Below are positions 17,125 through 26,278 of a stretch of 64,000 bases of DNA, piece by piece. Positions within the stretch are counted from its first letter, which is position 1; every line of letters begins with the position of its first letter. Position numbers and translations under genes: made by a program. The stretch comes from Rhodoblastus sp963703385 (lineage in GTDB: Bacteria; Pseudomonadota; Alphaproteobacteria; Rhizobiales; Beijerinckiaceae), in contig OY969816.1 in assembly GCA_963703385.1 (NCBI GenBank), forward strand, positions 3,348,001-3,412,000. Reading direction: 5' to 3'. The notes under the pieces are model-generated. The model ran no database searches. It was not told the origin of the DNA and saw nothing but the letters and a program-made list of their open reading frames with translations.

Positions 17125-18812
17125 TGCGACAAAGATTCCTTCAGGCTGCGGCGCAGAACCTTTCCGACATTCGTTTTCGGCAATTCGGCACGGAAGATGA
17201 ATTCGCGCGGCATTTTGTAGCCGGTCAATCGCTCGCGGCAGAAATGGCGAAGGTCCTCTTCGGTCAGGCCATCCACGCGCGGGACGACGAAGGCGACGAC
17301 CTCCTCGCCCGTGGCGTCGGAGGGACGGCCGATCACCGCCGCTTCGCGTACCTGGGGATGCTCGACCAAGATGCTCTCGACCTCGTTCGGATAGACATTG
17401 AAGCCCGAAACGATGATGAGGTCCTTGAGCCGGTCGACGATCTTGATCTGTCCATCCGGCAGCATGACCGCGACATCGCCGGTTCGGAAAAAGCCATCGT
17501 CGGTCATCGCGGCCTCGGTGGCCATGGGCCGGTCCCAATAGCCGGCCATCACTTGCGGCCCCCGGGCGCAGATTTCTCCAGCCTCCCCCATCGGGACACC
17601 TTCGCCGGCCGAATCGCGGAGGGAAATTTCCGTCGATGGCAGTGGATAGCCGACGGTGCCGGTAAATTCCTCGATATCCGGACAATTCCCGCAAAGCACG
17701 GGCGAAGTCTCGGAAAGGCCGTAACCCTCGATGATCGCCTTTCCGGTGAGCTGGCGCCATTTGCGGGCGACGGCCTGCTGCGTCGCCATGCCGCCCGCAA
17801 CGAAAAAAATGACGTGGCTGAAATCGACCTTCCCGATGTCCGGATGATCGGCGAGAACGTTGTAAAGCGTATTGACGCCCGCGAAAATGTGGAAGCGGTT
17901 CTTACGCAAAATCTTGACAAATCCGGGTATATCGCGTGGATTTGCTATCAGCAGGCAAGCCCCGCCAACACGCATTTGGAACCAAAAACAGGCGGTTAGC
18001 GCGTAAATATGATAAAGCGGCAAGGCCGTGACCATCACCGTTGGCTCGACTCCCGCGAGCTGTGGCCCGAACCAAGCTACGCTTTGCTCGACATTGGCGA
18101 CGAGATTTCGGTGAAGCAGCATGGCGCCCTTGGCCGAACCGGTCGTGCCGCCGGTATATTGCAAGACCGCGAGATCGTCGGGCGAAACTAGAACCGCTCG
18201 CAGTTTCTTGCCTTGCGCCGCGCGCAGAACGCTGGAAAAGGCGATGGCGTTATCCAAGGCGAATTTCGGAACAGCCTTCTTCACCGACCGCGAGACAAAA
18301 TTGATCGCAACGCCCTTTGCGCCAAGCAGGTCGCCGGGCGCAACCAGAATGACGCGCTCGAGTTTCAAGCGTTCGGCCACGGCGGCGACCGTCGCCGCAA
18401 AATTTTCGAGAACGAAAAGAAAGCGCGGCGATGAGTCGGTGATCTGCAACTCAAGTTCGCGCGACGTATAGAGCGGATTGATATTTACGACCACCCCTCC
18501 TGCCTGGAGGATCCCGAGTAGAATCGCCGGATAGGCCATCACATTTGGCGACATGATCGCAATCCGGTCGCCTTTGGCGACGCCTGCCTCTTGGAGCCAA
18601 GCCGTAACCAGGTCCGCGGCAGCGCCCAATTGCTCGTAACTCAGTTTCGTTCCAAAACTTTCCAGCGCCAGCCGAGAGCCAAAGTCCGATCGACTGCGGC
18701 GCCACATTCCAATCAGTGTCATTCCTGCCGGAGGGGAGATTTCAGCCGGCACACCCAGGGGATAATGCCCCAACCACGGCCTTTCAGCCAAAACCTCCGC
18801 TGAGACGTCCAT
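17121..18812 (-). CDS. long-chain acyl-CoA synthetase (FadD-like)
   Basis: 563 residues, normal for FadD. Activates fatty acids to acyl-CoA through acyl-AMP. The AMP-binding P-loop YTGGTTGSAKGAMLLHRN, GYGLSETSPV, the ATP motif FFRTGDVAVM, the hinge KIVDRLKDLIIVSGFNVYP and the C-terminal catalytic Lys in KTNVGKVLRRSLKE are all present. It reads into the ETF-beta methyltransferase-like gene with an overlapping stop/start, an informative pairing because acyl-CoA dehydrogenases pass electrons to ETF. Confidence 0.93.
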   Translation of the reverse strand: MDVSAEVLAERPWLGHYPLGVPAEISPPAGMTLIGMWRRSRSDFGSRLALESFGTKLSYEQLGAAADLVTAWLQEAGVAKGDRIAIMSPNVMAYPAILLGILQAGGVVVNINPLYTSRELELQITDSSPRFLFVLENFAATVAAVAERLKLERVILVAPGDLLGAKGVAINFVSRSVKKAVPKFALDNAIAFSSVLRAAQGKKLRAVLVSPDDLAVLQYTGGTTGSAKGAMLLHRNLVANVEQSVAWFGPQLAGVEPTVMVTALPLYHIYALTACFWFQMRVGGACLLIANPRDIPGFVKILRKNRFHIFAGVNTLYNVLADHPDIGKVDFSHVIFFVAGGMATQQAVARKWRQLTGKAIIEGYGLSETSPVLCGNCPDIEEFTGTVGYPLPSTEISLRDSAGEGVPMGEAGEICARGPQVMAGYWDRPMATEAAMTDDGFFRTGDVAVMLPDGQIKIVDRLKDLIIVSGFNVYPNEVESILVEHPQVREAAVIGRPSDATGEEVVAFVVPRVDGLTEEDLRHFCRERLTGYKMPREFIFRAELPKTNVGKVLRRSLKESLSH

Positions 18813-19253
18813 ATATGTCCTCCCGGCACTGCGATTATTCGTTTAAATATGAACTATTTTGCGCCGACAGCGCAAGCCCATATCCGAATGGCGCCGCACC
18901 CTACCCAGGGATCCGATTTCCGCAAATCGGGTGAACTTTTTCAAACCAAAAATATGCACAACCCGGAGCCCTTCTGCGCGAACCCGCCAATGCGCCAAGC
19001 TACGAGCAGTCGCTGCGAAATTATCATTCTCCTCGCAACCGTTGTTGGAGGCGCTCAGATATTTGACTTGCCGCTGGCCAGGAGGTAAAAGCGCGGCCTC
19101 TATTGAGCGAGATGAGACCAGCTTAGCCGACCCGCGCTGGACGCGGGAGGCCCACGCCCGGCAGCGCGATGCGCCCCCGGGCGCGTTTTGCCTTGCAGGT
19201 TCGTTTTCCACAAGAGACGGCGGAAGATTCCGCGGCAACAAAAGGATTTTGGG
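18813..19253 (+). other. intergenic region with ffh promoter, no gene seen
   Basis: About 440 bases between the divergent fadD-like and ffh genes. I find no convincing coding frame on either strand. TTGACT at about 19062 with TAAAAG 17 bases later is a possible housekeeping promoter for ffh (weak -10). A frame extending ffh upstream to 19188 exists but has no family support. Confidence 0.4.
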
Positions 19254-20846
19254 ATGTTCGAGGGCCTTTCCGAAAAGCTCTCCAGCATATTCGGCAGCCT
19301 GACCCGGCGCGGAGCCCTCAGCGAAGAGGACATCGCCGCGGCGATGCGCGAAGTACGCCGCGCTTTGCTCGAAGCCGACGTGGCTTTGGACGTCGTGCGC
19401 TCCTTCGTAGACAAGGCCCGCGCCCGCGCCGTGGGCGCCGAAGTGCTGAAGTCGGTCACGCCAGGCCAGATGGTCATCAAGATCGTCAACGACGTTCTGA
19501 TCGAGACTCTGGGCTCCGACGCCGAACCGATCGATCTCAACGCCGCGCCGCCGGTGGCGATCATGATGGTGGGCCTGCAAGGAGCAGGCAAAACCACCAC
19601 CACCGCGAAAATCGCGAAACGCCTGACAGAGCGCTTCAGGAAGCGGGTGCTGATGGCCTCGCTCGACGTCAAGCGTCCTGCCGCGCAGGAACAGCTTGCG
19701 GTGCTCGGCCGTCAGGTCGGTGTCGCGACTTTGCCGGTCGTTCCCGGCCAGACCCCGGTCCAGATCGCCAAACGCGCCGAGGAGGCCGCACGACTTCAGG
19801 GTTTTGACGTCGTCCTGCTCGATACCGCCGGCCGCACCCATATCGACGAACCGCTGATGGCGGAGATGGCCGAGATCAAGGCCGCTTCCAACCCGCACGA
19901 AATCCTGCTCGTGGCCGACGCGCTTACTGGCCAGGATGCAGTCAATCTGGCCAAGAATTTCGACGAGCGGGTCGGGATCACCGGCATTGTCTTGACCCGC
20001 GCCGACGGCGACGGCCGTGGCGGCGCAGCATTGTCGATGCGCGCGGTCACCGGCAAGCCGATCAAACTGATCGGTGCCGGCGAAAAGATGGACGCGCTGG
20101 ACGATTTTCATCCCCAGCGCATCGCCAACCGAATCCTGGGAATGGGCGATATTGTCGCCTTGGTCGAAAAGGCGGCGGAGACCATCGACGCCGACAAGGC
20201 GCAGCGCATCGCCGAAAAGATGCGCAAGGGCAAGTTCGATCTCGAAGACATGGCCGAGCAACTGGCGCAAGTGGACAAGCTCGGCGGGCTTGGCGGAATC
20301 ATGGGCCTGTTGCCTGGAGTGGCCAAGCTCAAGGACGCCCTCGCCACCGCCAAGGTCGACAACAAGACGATCGCCCGCCAGCGCGCCATCATCCTGTCGA
20401 TGACCCCGCAGGAACGGCGTAACCCAGACATTCTGAAAGCATCGCGAAAGAAGCGCATCGCCGCAGGCGCCGGCATGAAGGTCGAGGACGTGAACCGGCT
20501 GCTCAAACAACACCGCACCATGGCAGACATGATGAAATCATTGGGCGGCGCCAAGCGCGGACCGATGGCGCAGATGGCCCAGATGTTTGGGCTGGGGGGC
20601 GGCATGCCGCAGCCGGCGCCCGAACAGATCGCCGAACTCCAGCAGAAATTCGCAGGGAATCCGAACTTGGGCGCCGGCATGGGCCTCGGCATTCCCCGCG
20701 AGCCGCCGCCTGGCGCCTTCGCGCCGAAGCCTGGCCTCCCCCCCGGCCCCGCTCCCGGCGGGCTGCCGGGATTGGGCGGCAAGGCAAGCGGATTGCCTGG
20801 TTTGGGCGGACTCTCGGGTCTCAATCCGTTTGGGAAGAAGAAGTGA
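19254..20846 (+). CDS. ffh: signal recognition particle protein Ffh (SRP54)
   Basis: 530 residues from the ATG at 19254 (MFEGLSEKLSSIFGSLTRRG), preferred over an ATG 22 codons earlier because homologues start here. N domain, then the GTPase with G1 GLQGAGKTTT (residues 107 on), DVKRPAAQEQL, G3 LLDTAGRTHID, G4-region TRADGDGRGGA, and the Met-rich M domain (MKSLGGAKRGPMAQMAQMFG) that binds SRP RNA and signal peptides. The C-terminus is extended by about 70 residues rich in Gly, Pro and Leu (for example GGLPGLGGKASGLPGLGG), low in complexity. First gene of the conserved ffh-rpsP-rimM-trmD group. Confidence 0.98.
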   Translation: MFEGLSEKLSSIFGSLTRRGALSEEDIAAAMREVRRALLEADVALDVVRSFVDKARARAVGAEVLKSVTPGQMVIKIVNDVLIETLGSDAEPIDLNAAPPVAIMMVGLQGAGKTTTTAKIAKRLTERFRKRVLMASLDVKRPAAQEQLAVLGRQVGVATLPVVPGQTPVQIAKRAEEAARLQGFDVVLLDTAGRTHIDEPLMAEMAEIKAASNPHEILLVADALTGQDAVNLAKNFDERVGITGIVLTRADGDGRGGAALSMRAVTGKPIKLIGAGEKMDALDDFHPQRIANRILGMGDIVALVEKAAETIDADKAQRIAEKMRKGKFDLEDMAEQLAQVDKLGGLGGIMGLLPGVAKLKDALATAKVDNKTIARQRAIILSMTPQERRNPDILKASRKKRIAAGAGMKVEDVNRLLKQHRTMADMMKSLGGAKRGPMAQMAQMFGLGGGMPQPAPEQIAELQQKFAGNPNLGAGMGLGIPREPPPGAFAPKPGLPPGPAPGGLPGLGGKASGLPGLGGLSGLNPFGKKK

Positions 20847-20967
20847 GTTTTCCGTCACTTTGCGACGGACCCGAACCGCCGGAAGAGGGGCCGGCTGTTT
20901 GCGAATTTGGAAACCCGCCCGCCCCTCGGCGAAACCTCCCGCAAGGGATTCTTGTAAGGAAGAAAAA

Positions 20968-21324
20968 ATGTCGCTGAAAATTCGTCTGTCGCGCGGCGGC
21001 GCCAAAAAGCGTCCGTTCTACCGCGTTGTCGTGGCCGACGCCCGTTCGCCGCGCGACGGCCGCTTCATTGAAAAGCTCGGCACCTTCGACCCCCTGGCGC
21101 CCAAGGACTCCCAGACCCGTCTGGTTCTGGATGTCGAAAAGGCCAAGGAATGGCTGGGCAAGGGAGCCCAGGCGACCGACCGCGTCGCCCGCCTGCTCGA
21201 TGGCGTTGGCGCCTTGAAGCGCGAACCGCGCAACAATCCACAAAAAGCCCAACCGAAGAAGAAGGCCCAAGAGCGCGCCGCGGCCGCCGCTGCGGCCGCC
21301 GAAAAAGCTGCCGCTTCGGAATGA
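20968..21324 (+). CDS. rpsP: 30S ribosomal protein S16
   Basis: 118 residues from ATG 20968, with TAAGGAAG just upstream. MSLKIRLSRGGAKKRPFYR and DGRFIEKLGTFDPL are typical of S16. The C-terminus carries a Lys/Ala-rich tail (KKKAQERAAAAAAAAEKAA), as in many alphaproteobacteria. Assembles into the small subunit body. 121 bases after ffh. Confidence 0.98.
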   Translation: MSLKIRLSRGGAKKRPFYRVVVADARSPRDGRFIEKLGTFDPLAPKDSQTRLVLDVEKAKEWLGKGAQATDRVARLLDGVGALKREPRNNPQKAQPKKKAQERAAAAAAAAEKAAASE

Positions 21325-21334
21325 TTTTTAAAGG

Positions 21335-21352
21335 CGCCGCCCTCGGGCGGCG
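21335..21352 (+). terminator. GC-rich hairpin between rpsP and rimM
   Basis: CGCCGCC / GGCGGCG stem with a short loop, 11 bases after the rpsP stop, followed by TCTTCTCCT rather than a clean T-run. Likely an attenuator or mRNA-stabilising structure that lets ribosomal protein be made in excess over RimM and TrmD. Confidence 0.4.
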
Positions 21353-21374
21353 TCTTCTCCTCAAGGGCGCCGCT

Positions 21375-21890
21375 ATGGATGACAAAATTCTGGTCGGCGT
21401 TTTCGGCGCGCCCCATGGCGTGCGCGGCGAAATCCGGCTGAAATCCTTTATGCAGGACCCGTCGAGCATCGCGACCCATGGGCAGCTGACGGATTCTTCC
21501 GGCGCCGTCCACGACATCGTCGCCGCTCGCCCGCTTAAGGACGACCTTATGGTGGTGCGGGTCAAGGGCGTCACGGATCGCGACGCCGCGCAAAAGCTGA
21601 CGAACCGGAAACTTTATCTGGCGCGCGAAAAACTCCCCGCCCCGGAGGGGGACGAATTTTATTGCAGCGATCTGATCGGCTTGCGCGCCGAAACGCCCCA
21701 AGGCGTTGCGCTGGGGGTGATCGTCGCGGTGCCCAATTTCGGCGCCGGAGATATTCTGGAAATTGCTCCGCCGGCTGGAGAAACGGTTCTCTTCCCCTTC
21801 ACACGCGCCGTCGTCCCCGAGGTCGATATCGCACACGGCCGGGTAGTCATCCTGCCGCCCGTGGATGACGAAACGGCATCGGAGGTTTGA
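21375..21890 (+). CDS. rimM: ribosome maturation factor RimM
   Basis: 171 residues. Binds S19 and helps 16S rRNA processing and 30S head assembly. LVGVFGAPHGVRGEIRLKSF is the N-terminal RimM signature, and the PRC-barrel half follows (EFYCSDLIGLRAETPQG, VLFPFTRAVVPEVD). A longer in-frame version starting at the ATG overlapping the rpsP stop would translate the hairpin and is less likely. The stop lies two bases before the trmD ATG. Confidence 0.95.
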   Translation: MDDKILVGVFGAPHGVRGEIRLKSFMQDPSSIATHGQLTDSSGAVHDIVAARPLKDDLMVVRVKGVTDRDAAQKLTNRKLYLAREKLPAPEGDEFYCSDLIGLRAETPQGVALGVIVAVPNFGAGDILEIAPPAGETVLFPFTRAVVPEVDIAHGRVVILPPVDDETASEV

Positions 21891-21892
21891 CC

Positions 21893-22585
21893 ATGTGGTC
21901 CGCCACCGTTTTCACCCTTTATCCCGAAATGTTCCCCGGTCCGCTCGCCCATTCCATGGCTGGAACGGCGCTTGAGAAGCAGCTGTGGGGACTTGAAACG
22001 AGAAATATCCGCGATCATGGTCTCGGACGTCATCGCGCGGTCGACGACACACCGGCGGGCGGCGGACCCGGCATGGTGTTGCGCGCCGATGTCCTCGCCG
22101 CAAGTCTCGACGCCGCGATTGAGCCATTCGATCCCAGACCGCGTCTTTTGATGAGCCCGCGCGGCGCTCCGCTGACCCAAAAAATGGTCCACGCCTTCTC
22201 CAAAATGTCTGGCGTTGTCATCGTTTGCGGACGTTTCGAAGGCGTTGATGAGCGCGTGATCGAAGGCAGGGGCCTGGAAGAGGTTTCGATAGGCGATTAT
22301 ATCCTTTCTGGCGGCGAAATGGCGGCTCTGACTCTCATCGACGCCTGCGTGCGCCTTCTGCCGGGAGTGATGGGCAAGGACGAATCCGGCAACGATGAAA
22401 GTTTTGAGAACGGGCTGCTGGAATATCCGCACTACACCCGACCGCGCGATTGGGAGAGCCGAACGATTCCCGACATCCTCATCTCGGGCGATCATGCGAG
22501 GATTGCACATTGGCGGCGCGAACAAGCCGAAAAACTGACGCGCGAACGTCGGCCAGACCTTTGGAGAAAGGTGGAAGCGCCTTGA
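21893..22585 (+). CDS. trmD: tRNA (guanine-N1)-methyltransferase
   Basis: 230 residues from ATG 21893, which has GGAGG seven bases upstream (inside the rimM end); a TTG two codons earlier is also in frame. SPOUT knot enzyme making m1G37. Signatures: FTLYPEMFPG, DTPAGGGPGMV, LLMSPRGAPL, VIVCGRFEGVDERVIE, SIGDYILSGGEMAAL, LPGVMGKDES. The usual next gene, rplS, is absent here; a tRNA gene and dnaA follow instead. Confidence 0.97.
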   Translation: MWSATVFTLYPEMFPGPLAHSMAGTALEKQLWGLETRNIRDHGLGRHRAVDDTPAGGGPGMVLRADVLAASLDAAIEPFDPRPRLLMSPRGAPLTQKMVHAFSKMSGVVIVCGRFEGVDERVIEGRGLEEVSIGDYILSGGEMAALTLIDACVRLLPGVMGKDESGNDESFENGLLEYPHYTRPRDWESRTIPDILISGDHARIAHWRREQAEKLTRERRPDLWRKVEAP

Positions 22586-22623
22586 TCGCGCCTCGCAATC
22601 TGCTATGAGGAGCCAACCTTTTC

Positions 22624-22699
22624 GCCGCAATAGCTCAGCTGGTAGAGCACGTCATTCGTAATGATGGGGTCGGGGGTTCGATTCCCTCTTGCGGCACCA
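22624..22699 (+). tRNA. tRNA-Thr (anticodon CGU)
   Basis: Cloverleaf folded by eye: acceptor GCCGCAA (22624-22630) with TTGCGGC (22689-22695); D-arm GCTC/GAGC; anticodon stem CGTCA/TGATG with loop TTCGTAA, anticodon CGT at 22657-22659; T-arm GGGGG/CCCTC with TTCGATT loop; discriminator A and encoded CCA at 22697-22699. Decodes ACG. Confidence 0.96.
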
Positions 22700-22842
22700 C
22701 TTTTCTGAAAATTTGAATCCACTCGAGACTGAGAGTCCTCGGATAAGCTCGAACTGGCTCCTCCGATCCAGTAAACTCCAATTCTAAACAAGCTCATCCG
22801 GAGCCTTCCCAGTCGAGAATTTTTTCCGCGGCCCCAGCGACC

Positions 22843-24315
22843 TCAATCAGCCAGGAGTCGTTTCAATAAGTCAAGCTCCTGGCTCAATCCAACGTCATTC
22901 GACGCCATTTCTTCAATCTTGCGCACGGCATGCAAAACCGTCGTATGGTCTCGTCCGCCAAAGCGGCGCCCGATTTCAGGCAGAGACCTTAACGTCATCA
23001 TTTTCGCCAAATACATTGCGATTTGTCTTGGCCGCACGACATTTGCGGTCCGCCGCGATGACAGGATGTCTGCGCGACTCACATTGAAATGCGTCGCGAC
23101 CAGCTTTTGAATATCCTCGATTTTTACCTTTTTGGGCTCTTTCACCCTGATGAGATCCCGAATTGCTGCTTCCGCTGCCTCCAAAGTCAGCGGCGAACCA
23201 GCCAGAATCGTATGAGCCAGAAGCCGGTTGACGGCCCCGTCGAGGTCCCGACCATTGGTGTCGATCAATTTCGCTACTATGCCCACGACATTCGGATTTA
23301 CATCGAATGCCGGATGAGCCGCCCTGATGTTTTGGATGCGCGCATCAAGAATGCCTCGCCGCAACTCTTCGTCCAGCGAATGGATTTCGACCGACAGCCC
23401 CCCGCCAAAGCGAGACTTCACACGTTCATCCAGATTTTCCAACTCGTTTGGCGACCGATCCCCCGCGATAACGACTTGCCGTCCGGAATCCATCAAAGCG
23501 TTCAACGTATGGCAAAACTCATGCTGAATAGTCTTTCCCTGAAGGAATTGAACATCGTCAATAACCAGCAAATCAATCGCACGAAGATTCTCCTTGAACG
23601 CCATAAAGTTCTGCCGCTTAAGCGCAGCGACGAACCCATACATAAACTTTTCTGCGGTGAGATAAACAACGCGTCGCCCAGTTTCCAGGCCAGCATGCGC
23701 AATCGCCTGAATTAAATGCGTTTTGCCGAGACCGACATTCGAGTAAAAATAAAGCGGATTGAAAGTCGTCACCGCGCCAGTCAACCCATCAACCCCTTGA
23801 CGAGCCGCCGCGAAGGCAAGCTGATTCGATGATCCAACCAGAAAAGTAGCAAATTTAAAACGCCCGTCGAGAGGCGATCCCCCAATACCGTCTGCAGGCA
23901 CAGATCTGGCATTATCACCCGCAACAGATTGGATCCCCTTGCTTTCCGGAACGACTTCCTTTTGCGCCGCGCCGCCGCGCCGCTCGGCCCCGCAACCACC
24001 CGATAGCCGAGTTGCGGCTCGCGATTCGAGCACGATATCTTGAACGCTCGGCAGAACGGCGACGATTGCACTACGCAGCTTGTCCAGATAATGCGCTTGT
24101 ATCCAACTCCTCAAAAACTTCGTTGGCACGCTCAAATAGGCAATTCCCTCGACAATTTTTTCGAGCTCGAGCGACTTGAACCAGGAAAAATAGATCGCGT
24201 CGCCAACCTCTCGGCGAAACCGCTCGCAAAACGCCGCCCACAGATCGGGAGCGTTTTGGCTGTTTTGATCGCCATCGATCACTTTTTCCAGTCGCACTTT
24301 CGACATTTCTCGCAT
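22843..24315 (-). CDS. dnaA: chromosomal replication initiator DnaA
   Basis: 490 residues. Domain I (LWAAFCERFRREVGDAIYFSWF) recruits DnaB; domain II is a linker with SRAATRLSGG; domain III is the AAA+ ATPase with the core NVGLGKTHL near residue 195, Walker B LLVIDDVQFLQGK and the Arg finger VKSRFGGG; domain IV binds DnaA boxes with DHTTVLHAVRKIE. The first glycine of the P-loop is Ser (YSNVGLGKT); variants at this spot occur in other Hyphomicrobiales, so function is expected to be intact. The gene is visibly less GC-rich than its neighbours. It converges with trmD / tRNA-Thr; 143 bases between hold nothing recognisable. About 24 kb from the proposed oriC. Confidence 0.97.
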   Translation of the reverse strand: MREMSKVRLEKVIDGDQNSQNAPDLWAAFCERFRREVGDAIYFSWFKSLELEKIVEGIAYLSVPTKFLRSWIQAHYLDKLRSAIVAVLPSVQDIVLESRAATRLSGGCGAERRGGAAQKEVVPESKGIQSVAGDNARSVPADGIGGSPLDGRFKFATFLVGSSNQLAFAAARQGVDGLTGAVTTFNPLYFYSNVGLGKTHLIQAIAHAGLETGRRVVYLTAEKFMYGFVAALKRQNFMAFKENLRAIDLLVIDDVQFLQGKTIQHEFCHTLNALMDSGRQVVIAGDRSPNELENLDERVKSRFGGGLSVEIHSLDEELRRGILDARIQNIRAAHPAFDVNPNVVGIVAKLIDTNGRDLDGAVNRLLAHTILAGSPLTLEAAEAAIRDLIRVKEPKKVKIEDIQKLVATHFNVSRADILSSRRTANVVRPRQIAMYLAKMMTLRSLPEIGRRFGGRDHTTVLHAVRKIEEMASNDVGLSQELDLLKRLLAD

Positions 24316-25164
24316 CTTCAGTCAGAGACTCGACGCCCTCGGTAGGGCCTGAGAATTCCATCGAAAAACCGCAAAAAGCCCATCATATTCTGAGCTTTCT
24401 TCACGTCTTTCCGCAGATCTTTAAATAGATTAACCCGCTCAATTCGCTGAGCCTAGCCCCAACAGCTTCGGCAACGACCAAGCACCCACGCGACGAACAC
24501 TTATTTGTATCTTCTTCATATTCGTCACCCTGTATAACCAGAGCCTTAGCACGAGCATATCTCCAAAACAACAAATAAATTATTGTATAGCGCTCTAACA
24601 TCAAAGACTAGAAAACTTACGTCAATACGTACGAATATCTTATTCCCGGAGATAACGATTGGCAATCAACTCGGCGACCCAATACGCCGCCAGCAATACC
24701 CTTTCATTTCCATTTGTCTTCAGACCATACACAGGGGGGTGAGCCGATGCAACGCCTCAAATGTGCGATTTGAAACCTTCGGGGCCGGGCCCCGATTAGA
24801 ACGCCTCAGAAGGATTTGACGAATCGTGTGAGAGCCCTCAAAAAGCCGCCGCCAAGATCAAGGGCTCCCCGTCGCCGCAGGGTTCATTCAATCGCCGAGA
24901 ACCCGATTCGGGGCTTCAAGCCGTCGCTGTCAAGGCCCCTGACGAAATCCACTTTCAGCGCTTTAGGAATAACATGTTGTTTTTTTTCTGGCTTTATTGC
25001 GCGCGGCGCCGGCCGTCACAAAATTTGTCAGGGCTGGTTCGGAGGCCGCCAAGGCGGCGATTTTCGAAAGAGTCGATGCGGCGCTGGCTGCGGCCTCGGG
25101 GCAACCCCGCGCGGCTCAATGTGAATCATGAGGGGTCACGCCGAAGGAAACGGTCTTGCCTGAC
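24316..25164. other. long gene-free region upstream of dnaA, AT-rich in part
   Basis: About 850 bases between dnaA and olsB. The part from about 24400 to 24720 is strikingly AT-rich for this genome (runs such as TCTTTAAATAGATTAA and CAAATAAATTATTGTATA) and likely carries the dnaA promoter. I looked for rpsT, often beside dnaA in this order, and did not find it. A 67-codon frame on the minus strand (24401-24604) and fragments on the plus strand (around 24980-25130, with Ala-rich coding-like sequence ending in a stop near 25130) lack family support. No clear DnaA box cluster is seen. Confidence 0.5.
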
Positions 25165-26112
25165 CTACGACGCTCTGCTTCTGAAATCGTCCGGACCGCC
25201 GAAATATTCAATGTAGCGGTTTTCGATCTCGGCGATCGGCATGACCACGAAAACATCCGTCACGCCGAACTGTCGATCAACCACAGCGCCATCGCCGAAT
25301 TTGGCGCCAACGCGCATATAGCCTTTGACCAGCGGCGGCAGCGCCGCCAACGCGCGCCTCTTATCGACTGCGTCTCGCGGGAGACGATCCATCGCGACAA
25401 ATCTTTGCGGTAGCGACCGCACAATCCACTCCGGCGCCGCCTTGGCGAAGTGATGAAGGAAGCTCAATTGGGAAGCCAGCTGGGACGGATCGGCGCCTTC
25501 GAGGCTCGCGCAACCGATCATCGCATCAACGCGGTAATGTTTGACATAGGCCCAGATGCCGCGCCAAAGCATTTCGATTGTTTTCTTTCCCCGATATTCT
25601 GGCAGGACACAGGATCGTCCGAGTTCCAAAAAGCGTGAATTGGGATGCTGCGCGAGCATTGGGCCGATATCGAATTCCTGCGCGCTGTAAAATCCAAAAT
25701 TCTGTTGGGCGATTTCCTGGCGAAGAAGACGGTATGCGCCGACGACCTTAGGCTTGGCCTTTCCGAAGCGATTGCGCGCCGCGTGGTCAATCACGAGAAG
25801 ATGATCGCAGACTTTGTCGTACCGGCAGATATCGCGCCTAACCAAAGCGGCCGCGGCGTCAGGCGTCGCTCCGCCTTCCTGAAAAAACACCTTGAAACGC
25901 AGACGTTGCGCTTTCCTGATTTCTGATTTCTTGGTTGCGAGGCGCAATTCGAGCGAGCCTGACCAGCCGAGGCTGGGGCCAAGCGCCGGCTGTGAGATTT
26001 CCGGCGGCAATCCCCGAATCGAATGAGATCCGCCATGCCAAAATTCTTTGGGCTTTTTAGCGAGGAACGGAAATTTTGACGAAAGATCAGCGACCATGGC
26101 CAATCCATTCAT
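25165..26112 (-). CDS. olsB: L-ornithine N-alpha-acyltransferase (OlsB-like)
   Basis: 315 residues from the Met at 26112 (MNGLAMVADLSSKF), chosen for its GGGGA site eight bases upstream over an outer Met 18 codons earlier. Transfers a 3-hydroxyacyl chain from ACP to ornithine, the first step to ornithine lipids, phosphorus-free membrane lipids often made under phosphate limitation. Family hallmarks: LRFKVFFQEGGA, CDHLLVID, VVGAYRLL, FLELGRSCVLPEYRGKKTIE, LWRGIWAYVKHYRVDAMIGC, and the C-terminal LPPLVKGYMRVGAKFGDG. olsA is not beside it. Confidence 0.88.
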   Translation of the reverse strand: MNGLAMVADLSSKFPFLAKKPKEFWHGGSHSIRGLPPEISQPALGPSLGWSGSLELRLATKKSEIRKAQRLRFKVFFQEGGATPDAAAALVRRDICRYDKVCDHLLVIDHAARNRFGKAKPKVVGAYRLLRQEIAQQNFGFYSAQEFDIGPMLAQHPNSRFLELGRSCVLPEYRGKKTIEMLWRGIWAYVKHYRVDAMIGCASLEGADPSQLASQLSFLHHFAKAAPEWIVRSLPQRFVAMDRLPRDAVDKRRALAALPPLVKGYMRVGAKFGDGAVVDRQFGVTDVFVVMPIAEIENRYIEYFGGPDDFRSRAS

Positions 26113-26278
26113 GAATTCATTCCCCGGAAATGACGTCCGCCTCGATTTTGCATTCACGCCACACAAATGCTCGCCACAAGGAAAACGCCCGCCAGCATTT
26201 GCGACCTCTCCTCGATAGAAGAAACTCGATACGAAAATATGACAATTTTGGTAAGTGATTTTTCGGCCTTTATGAGGT

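Noticed and set aside
18843..20513. 556-codon open frame antisense to ffh
   Set aside because: Shadow of ffh; amino-acid composition is typical of antisense high-GC frames.
24401..24604. 67-codon minus-strand frame upstream of dnaA
   Set aside because: No ribosome site of note, no recognisable family, sits in the AT-rich control region.
24316..25164. oriC next to dnaA
   Set aside because: AT-rich but without recognisable DnaA boxes; the ppsR-hemE gap has better synteny and site support.
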